Translations under genes and position numbers: made by a program
Shown: in pieces, positions 39,303 to 45,808 of the stretch
Position numbering within the stretch: position 1 is the first letter of the stretch
How the letters are laid out: each line of letters starts with the position of its first letter
From: Polychytrium aggregatum
Taxonomy: Eukaryota; Chytridiomycota; Chytridiomycetes; Polychytriales
Direction: 5' to 3'
Length of the DNA stretch: 45,808 nucleotides
NCBI RefSeq assembly: GCF_025602895.1
Contig: NW_026516429.1
Coordinates: forward strand, 1 to 45,808
Notes under the pieces: model-generated
Told to the model about the DNA's origin: nothing
Databases searched by the model: none
The model's input: the letters and a program-made list of their open reading frames with translations, nothing else

Positions 39303-41091
39303 ATGGACGCCTCGAATCTCAAAGGCGTAAAACACATCCTTGTCCTCTCCGGCAAAGGTGGCGTCGGCAAGTCGACCGTAACGACCGAACTGGCCCTCTC
39401 GCTTGTCGAATGCGGCCTTCGGGTTGGAATCCTCGACATTGACCTGACTGGCCCGAGTATCCCGCGGATGCTCGGCCTTGACGGACAGCAGGTCCACCAG
39501 TCGTCGTCTGGGTGTGTTTCTGAGCACCGCATCATGCTTTGTCGCATACTGGACCATGGATGCTCTTGTCTCGGGTCAGGCAACACGAGCCTGCCTGCTG
39601 TCGAACACTCGTCCAGCCTTTAACGCCGCTGTTTGTCGATCTGCCAGCTGGATTCCGGTTTACTCTGACGACAAGAAGAATCTCTCGGCCATGTCTATTG
39701 GCTTCTTGCTCAACAACAAGGACGATGCTATCATATGGCGAGGTCCAAAGAAGACTGGTAAGGCAATCGTCTGGTGGCCGAGCCAGAAGCCACACATACA
39801 GCAGCCCTCCAGCTGGATGCTGAGGCTGGCGGCCGATTCAATTTGGTGGACCTACTTTGCCGGTATGCACAGCGTGCGGCAGCCGGCGATCGTGGCACTA
39901 ACTTGGCCGGGGATTCTGTCCCGACGACAGCCATGATCAAGCAGTTTCTCCAGGATGTTGCTTGGGGCGAACTGGACTATCTCATCATCGACACACCCCC
40001 AGGTGAGCAGCGGCGTTGGTTCGCTGTGGTTGGTCGTCAGCGACTGCCTCGCATCTGGCCCTTCTTGCCCTCGCATGTGTCTCGGGGCGGCTGCGAGCGT
40101 CACCACCCGGCATGGATAAGGATCAGCGCTGCTCAGGATGTGAATGAAATGGGCACGATCGGGCTGTACCTGACTCTGCGATGAACCATCGACTTTGTTC
40201 TGCGCTATTTTGCTGCACTTGTGGATCCAGGCACCTCGGACGAGCATATTTCGGTCGCCGAATTCCTTCGAGATCTTCATCCAGATGGGGCTGTTATGGT
40301 CACAACACCACAGGGCATCTCGCTCTCGGACGTTCGCAAGGAGATCAGCTTTTGCCGGAAAGTCGGAATTCCGATCCTGGGTGTTGTCGAGAACATGAGC
40401 GGCTTCGTTTGTCCACACTGCACGGTAAGAACGCATTGCCGCTCGATTGGAGGGATCGGTGTGCGATAACCACAGTTCATCGGGAAGGGGCGAGCGAGAC
40501 CTCTGGATGCACCAAGACTGGCTTCGGCATGCACAACCCAACGTCATTGCCCTGGCCTGCACTCTCCTCAACAGGAGTGCTCGGACATCTTTGCCCGAGG
40601 CGGTGGTGAAGCCATGGCTGCAAGAATACGGACTCGAGTTCCTTGGTACGTCTGATGGGTGGATCCAGGCACTTTTGGACTGAGGGAGTCCGCCGTGTTG
40701 AGGGGCACTTTTGGGCTACCGAGGATCTGTGACGAGCACGAAGAGTGACAAGCCCGTCGCAGGAGCGAAATGGATGGGCTCATCGCTATTGCGTCTTGCT
40801 GGCCGCCTCGGTGCTTGCCAACGCTCGTTCTTCTAACCTGGCTGTCCGGCTCGACGGGGGCTTGCAGGCCGTGTTCCAATCGATCCCGCCCTGACAACAT
40901 TGATCGAGGCAGACGGAGGCAGCTTCACCAAGCGGTTCACACAGTCCGCCCTCTACCCGATCTTCAAAACCATAGCCGATAGGGTTGTTCGAAGCTGCGG
41001 ACCCGTCTCGCAGAATAACCCGCCAAGATGGCTGGGGCCGTCTGAGATGGCTACTGTCGGCTCCAGCTGTAGAGACCCAGCGAGTCGCTGA
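39303..41091 (+). CDS. NUBP2: NUBP2/CFD1 cytosolic Fe-S cluster assembly P-loop protein, with apparent frameshift
   Basis: Exons: 39303-39511, 39648-39757, 39931-40002, 40231-40424, 40575-40645, 40868-41091; about 292 aa. Walker [10 protein letters not shown] is at about 17-25 (deviant type of the Mrp/NBP35 family). [49 protein letters not shown] and [10 protein letters not shown] follow NUBP2/CFD1; the CPHC cysteines bind the bridging [4Fe-4S] cluster shared with NBP35. There is no N-terminal four-Cys motif, so it is CFD1 rather than NBP35. The exon sum is 880 nt, one too many. [14 protein letters not shown] and [10 protein letters not shown], which together match the family at equal length, are in frames offset by one at 40614-40620. 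This is a sequencing error, a mutation or a recoding site. The end at 41091 is the first stop after the conserved region. Confidence 0.85.
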
Positions 41092-41867
41092 GTTCCAGTT
41101 GGCTCAACTACACGAGCTGCACAGCTCAAGTATTCTCTGTAAGAAGAGGAGCGGTGTCTCACACGGAGACTCTGTCTCAGCAGCCGGCTCGCAGGAAGAG
41201 TGCGCTTGGTATGCCGAACCTGACCCGCAATGCCAGGCCGAGGTCCGATTGCACACATCGACCGCCGCCTGTGCCAATCATCCCAATCGCAGGGGCACCC
41301 CTGCAGACACCCACCGCAAGACACGGCTGCGTCCGACATCCAAGAGAGTGCCCCGAACAATATCAGGCGGACGGCGGGGCTCAGGACATATGCAGGCCGG
41401 CCGTCCTTGCAGCGGCACATATGTCGGTGGCCAGCAGTCAGTCATATACGGCACCTCGAGCGCCGCTTGCCCAAAACGCGAACCGAGACCCTTCGTTCTT
41501 CAAACGCTTCTTGGACCTTGTGCCAACTTCAACAGTCGCTGCTGTCTCTCCCAGTTCCGTTTTGGACCAGAATCGCCAATGAAGCTCCAGTCACTGCTGT
41601 GGTGCTATTTGATTGCCTGCTCGCTTGAGCATCAAGGTATGCGCATACGGCGAAATCGCCCTGCTTCTGCGCTGTGGCGAGATGGACGACGGCAGGGTAC
41701 AGTAGCATTGGGCTGAATACATACAGGTCGGAGCTGCACCGTGCAGCCGGAAGGAGAAAGCGATCGGGTTCCACAACCGAGGGACGCTAATGGAAGGCAA
41801 TAACTGTCCAAATACCCATTTCGTCAAACGACAGTGGTGCTGGCGATGCCCGCAATGAACCCACCAG

Positions 41868-42435
41868 GCATACCAGCCCCGACATCTTCTCAATCCCACA
41901 ACTCCCACAGCGGCCCGGGACTGTGGCCGCCTGGTGTCGACGCTGGCCAGAGCGACAACACTGACCAGGGCGGCAACGCCAACCAAGATGGCGGCACTAT
42001 CCAGCGCCGAAACACCGCGACCATCTTCTCAGCACATGCGAGCGATCCGAAGCATCGCCGAGGCCCATTCGGGCAAGGGCGTCGCCGCCGGCGATGCTGC
42101 TTCGGGGCCGTCGCTGGTCGGTAGAATCCTCGCGTTTCCACGCCAGGTGGCCGACCCGGTTGTGCAATTTGTGAAGGGCAAGATCGGCAGTGTGCAGCCT
42201 CTGGGCCACCGGGATGTGGTTCACGGCATAAAGGTCGACAGGGTTCTCAAGAGAGCTGATTCAGGTGGGTGGCTCGCACCAAACGCTGTTCCTGGTGAGC
42301 GCAGGACAGACGGGGGGTGAGCGAGCGGGTGAAGGGGTCCTTTTGCAAGCCCCGTCGATCCGGACTGACAATCTGCACTCGTACCTGCTTTTAGAGAAGG
42401 TTTCGGCCGGCCATCTTGAAGCGTTTCCAAAATGA
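41868..42435 (+). CDS. Hypothetical gene, 3' exons only
   Basis: A frame open from about 41868 to 42264 contains a plausible segment (SLVGRILAFPRQVADPVVQFVKGKIGSV). It ends at a donor GTGGGT in phase 1; an acceptor (cttttag, 42394) restores frame to a short last exon 42395-42435 ending TGA. A 5' part may lie at about 41211-41582, where an open frame contains NANRDPSFFKRFLDLVPTS. I cannot connect the pieces or recognise a family. Confidence 0.25.
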
Positions 42436-43197
42436 AACGGGACACCCCGTTTTTAACCATGATAGTAGTTTTTTCTGTGACCTGAATACACCCACACACT
42501 CATCGCAATCATGGCCAAACACAGCACCCTCGATTTCCGCATCGCTGCACTGCGACCGGTGGTGGTCACTCGGAGGCTACCAAAGTGATCTGTTCTATTT
42601 CTTATGGCATAGCTAGACGCATGCCATCGCATGCTACGCCGATAAATGCATGTCCCATTTCTCCCTGAATACCGTGTAGCTGGCGCCGTATCTAGTTCCT
42701 CCCTCGCCTTCCCCCCCCCCGATTTGCAGCTCAGCGGATCGACTTGCACACCGAGATCATGTTCCGCGAGGCATGGATGTCGCGATGCGAGACAGCGGAC
42801 CATGCATTCAATCGTCTGGACAGCCTCGTTCCAGGCGAGGTGTGTCGATATCGCGATGGCTGGGGACAGCAGACCGGGTGGGTGCATCTCTCTTGCCTTG
42901 CTTCCATGGGGTGTACGGTTGTGTCTATTGCCATTTATAACAGTATCAATCAATGCAAACGGGATGCTTCGGTTCGTTTCGAACGCCTGGGAGCGGCTCT
43001 GGACTAAATTTTGGCGGCGGACCTATGGCCGCAAGAATTGCAGACTTCAGGGTGTGGTTCATTGAGCTCCAGATTCACACGTTGGGAAACCTGACGATTG
43101 TGTGTGTTTTTAGCGCGCCGTAGCCTCGGAATCAGAGCCCAGGTGTATTCGATGCCTCCCGCGTCCACACGCCTCTCGTTGCAGAAAGCCGGTGGCA
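42436..43197. other. Spacer before the 3' end of the acid phosphatase gene
   Basis: About 760 bp. It includes a run of C at 42711-42720 and more AT-rich sequence near 42900-43020. An open minus-strand frame here shows no recognisable motif. Confidence 0.4.
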
Positions 43198-45484
43198 TTA
43201 CATTCTGGAAAAGAGCGCTGCGTGACCGTGCTGAGTTCCGGACGGATCGAACGAGTCCAGCTTGGAGAAAAAGTCCTCCACGGTGCAGAGTCTCGCGTCC
43301 CTGTGCAGGACGGAGAGCGAGAGCCGCGAAGCCGGGAAGGAGAGGTGATGGCCGTTGTAGGAAACCCGGATATAGTACTCTGCGCTCAGCAGAGACTTGT
43401 GTGTGTTTTCGAGCAGCTCGATGACAACCTTGGGTCATCCAAACAACAGAAGCATCAGTGGCAGGCCCGCTCCGATCAGCGGGCTCTGGCGGACTAGCGA
43501 CGACTCGTGCCATAATGAGACGCATGAATGCCGATGGCGGACCAAGCTCTGAGCGCATCACGGCATGGATGCAACCTCGGTTGATGGGCGGGACACAACT
43601 CACCACCGAGGCAAACGGGGGCAGCGACGGCTGCTCCAGGCCCAAGGAGTTCAACAAAGAAAGAATGGTCCTGCAACATATCCATTGCCAGAGTGAGTAC
43701 CCTGGAAATGGGGCGACAATCAGTGTGCTCGGATTGCAAGCGAGCCAGCACAAACACCGGGGGCGATACATACGTGTCATGAGCCGAGTAGAGGGCAAGA
43801 CCAAGCTCGTTTTTGCCACTGATTCGGGCAGCAATCTGGGCCTTGAGTTGCTGGAAGTAGCTGCCCGAAGTGATGCTGACCATTTCGTGGTTTGTGAACA
43901 CTGGACTGGCCCACTTGATCCGGCATAATCAGAGCGGGTTAGTCCGAGCATCTCCCGAGCAGGGAGGAGATTGTGTACCGGTTTCCTGCCTGGCTTACCA
44001 TCTTGATCAGTGCCTTCTCGAGATCCTCGAGGTCTTGTTCCGTGACCCCGGCTGGCAGATCCATACCGTCGCCGCGCATGCAGTAGAGGTAGTCGTAGAG
44101 CCCGTAGGTCTTCCCGAAGCGGGGGCTGAGGGCATCGACACCCAGCTCGGAGAAGCAGGCCAGAGCTTGGCTTATCTCGGCCATGTTGGCCTCAGTTGCT
44201 TCCCGGATGAGCTTGGCCATCAGCGTCTGGATCCTGGAGTCCCTGAGACGGGGATACCTGGGAGCGGGATGTTAGGCAGTGGAGTACCAGCCCAGTGGCG
44301 AGTCCCAAGATCAGCAACGGGGACCTCAAGATCACCGAACGAGTGGCCCGGGAAGCTTACATGTTTTCAACCCCTTGGACGTGAAGTTGGACACTTGCTT
44401 GGCTGGAGCCAGTGGCCCGATAGTGCTGGGGATACATGCCGCTGAGCAGGTACTGGGCCGACTCGATTGTCCTTAGCATGTCTGTCGACGCGAGGTCATC
44501 AGAAGGGAAACATGGGTCGATCGATACCGAGCCCGACAACGACTGTGCTTGCCGACCGAGCGCACGGCGATGCAGCGCAATCTCATACCGCTGCTCCGAA
44601 GGTAGAGCTCCTGCTCGTACCCTTTCTTGAGGGTTGAGGACACCAAGCCAAGGCGCTCAATGTACAGAAGCCGCAGGTTGCTGCCGAGACGGTATGCGCT
44701 CGCCTTGCCCTTGTCAGTAAGCTGCCCGGGCGGACTGTCGAGGATCGGGGTGCAATCCAATCGCAAGTTCGGTGGAGCGCAGGCGCAGAAATGTGATTCA
44801 AATGGCCAGAGGAGGAATACTCGCAGCGACGGCGGGCGGATGGGATGCGTGCAGGAACCGGTCGAGCACAGCAAGAGCAGCCAACAGCTACAACCCGACA
44901 ACCCCCTCCCCGATATTACCTGTCATCCCGGCCGACAGAGTTCCGGATTTCGGTGTAGGCACTCATGTCTGCAGTCGTGGGTGCTCCCGTGGAGTCGAAT
45001 GGCGGCTGGAAGGCGATGGTGTCGATGTCGATGGGGTGCATAGTGACGGCTATCCTCGGCGCCGACCAGGGTGTGGGTTAGCGATTGAGCAGGATGGCAG
45101 TTTTGCGGTCGCTTCCGGGTTGCTGCCGGCTCTGGCTCACCTGGATTAGACTCTTGATGCACTCCGAGTGCCGCTACGTTTGGTTTTCGCTGGCAAGCAC
45201 GCCACAGTCCAGGGGAGAGCCTCTCGGTCATTTCCATGGATACAGGCGTCCGCTCTCCTGTGGGACCGAGGATGGGAGGAGGGGCACCGAGCGACGCAGT
45301 TGACAAGGATGAGCTGAAGGAGCTTTTGAGCAAAGCGGATGCGACCGGGGAGAGCAAGCCGGGGCAGCATCTGAATTTGCGCCTGCGACTGACCATGGCG
45401 AAAGACGATCTGAGCAAACTTGAGTTTGAGATGGCCGCCGTAGAGCTGCTGGAATGAGTCTTCGTCGAGAATCGGGAAGGGCAT
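43198..45484 (-). CDS. Histidine acid phosphatase, ACP6 (lysophosphatidic acid phosphatase) type
   Basis: Nine exons (minus): 45484-45394, 45257-45141, 45049-44920, 44734-44589, 44481-44361, 44257-43999, 43913-43774, 43670-43604, 43428-43198; 433 aa (human ACP6 has 428). The catalytic motif RHGERTP (29-35) is assembled across intron 1; His30 is the phosphorylated nucleophile. GQLTDKGKASAYRLGSNLR, ELYLRSSDMLRTIESAQYLL and SAHDTT (His333-Asp334, proton donor) follow in family order, then YYIRVSYNG near the C-terminus. Histidine acid phosphatases hydrolyse phosphomonoesters through a phosphohistidine. There is no signal peptide (MPFPILDEDSFQQL), unlike secreted phytases, which with the FRHGxR start favours the intracellular ACP6-like group. 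The substrate is inferred. CTAAC branch points precede several acceptors; the intron 1 donor is GTCAGT. Confidence 0.88.
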
Positions 45485-45808
45485 GTTTGATAAGATCGGA
45501 GTGCGAGGCCAGGCGATCGATGGAGAGAGCGAGAGAGAGAGAAAGGATGGTTGAGGCAGCGGGATTGGGGAGGCCACAGCCCGGCGGGCAGTTCCAGCAA
45601 ACCAAGCCAAACCGACATAGCCAGCCGCATTGTCGGCACATGAAAGCGGATCCTTGCAATCCCCCAGCTCATCCGGCATCAGCAGCCTCATTCACGGAGG
45701 CCTGGCTTCACCTGGCTGCACACAAAGCATGCTACGACATGCCGGGCACAGCCAAGGCAGCTGGAGTCAAGTTGACTCGGTCGACCCGATTCGAACGAGC
45801 TGTTGTTG
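45485..45808. other. Upstream region of the acid phosphatase gene
   Basis: 324 bp to the window edge, with a GAGA tract at about 45524-45544 (CTCT on the gene's strand). No gene seen. Confidence 0.4.

Noticed and set aside
42453..42953. Minus-strand open frame of 166 codons
   Set aside because: No family motif, no splice partners, and stretches of simple C-rich sequence; it lies beyond the phosphatase stop codon.

Overview
The window is a piece of nuclear genome from a fungus, most likely a flagellated (zoosporic, chytrid-type) one; this is inferred from gene content. Seen directly: GC-rich DNA, genes cut by many short GT-AG introns (and two GC-AG introns), and spacers full of micro- and minisatellites. 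Fungal signs are an APSES/KilA-N plus ankyrin cell-cycle regulator (MBP1/SWI4 type) and a GH18 chitinase. Flagellar signs are an ortholog of the basal-body/axoneme protein CFAP410 (C21orf2) and an LRRC34-like protein, families usually kept by organisms with cilia.

Layout. 1-589 (-): 5' part of an unrecognised gene that leaves the window. 2897-4513 (+): secreted GH18 chitinase with a CBM5/12-like module and a Lys/Thr linker. 5418-8404 (+): LRRC34-like protein, 7 exons. 9733-10781 (+): unknown acidic-tailed protein. 11558-13407 (+): DMC1 meiotic recombinase, 7 exons. 14166-16404 (-): six-segment voltage-gated K+ channel. 19305-27417 (+): very long low-complexity protein (about 1,940 aa), whose introns and exons are loaded with distinct tandem repeats. 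28532-31812 (+): MBP1-like transcription factor. 32795-34084 (-): THO subunit 7. 34473-36210 (+): DEN1/SENP8-type cysteine protease. 36704-38898 (-): CFAP410. 39303-41091 (+): NUBP2/CFD1 P-loop scaffold for cytosolic Fe-S assembly, with an apparent frameshift. 41868-42435 (+): weak hypothetical. 43198-45484 (-): histidine acid phosphatase of the ACP6 type. The genes are unrelated housekeeping, meiotic, cell-cycle and flagellar functions; there is no operon logic. Two gene pairs are divergent with short shared spacers: THOC7/DEN1 (388 bp) and CFAP410/NUBP2 (404 bp).

Notable points. (1) Restoring the GYGD selectivity filter of the K+ channel needs a 2-nt microexon. (2) A near-identical inverted pair of dispersed repeats (13507-13784 and 32220-32574) differs mainly by 2 versus 5 copies of a 26-bp minisatellite, and both copies lie between convergent genes. 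(3) The long gene carries a duplicated exon-intron-exon segment, a tandem array of 3' splice-site-like units, and a different tandem repeat in nearly every intron of its 5' half. Gene models were built by hand from reading frame, splice consensus and remembered family motifs; no search or transcript data were available. Exon edges are most certain where phase and homology agree.
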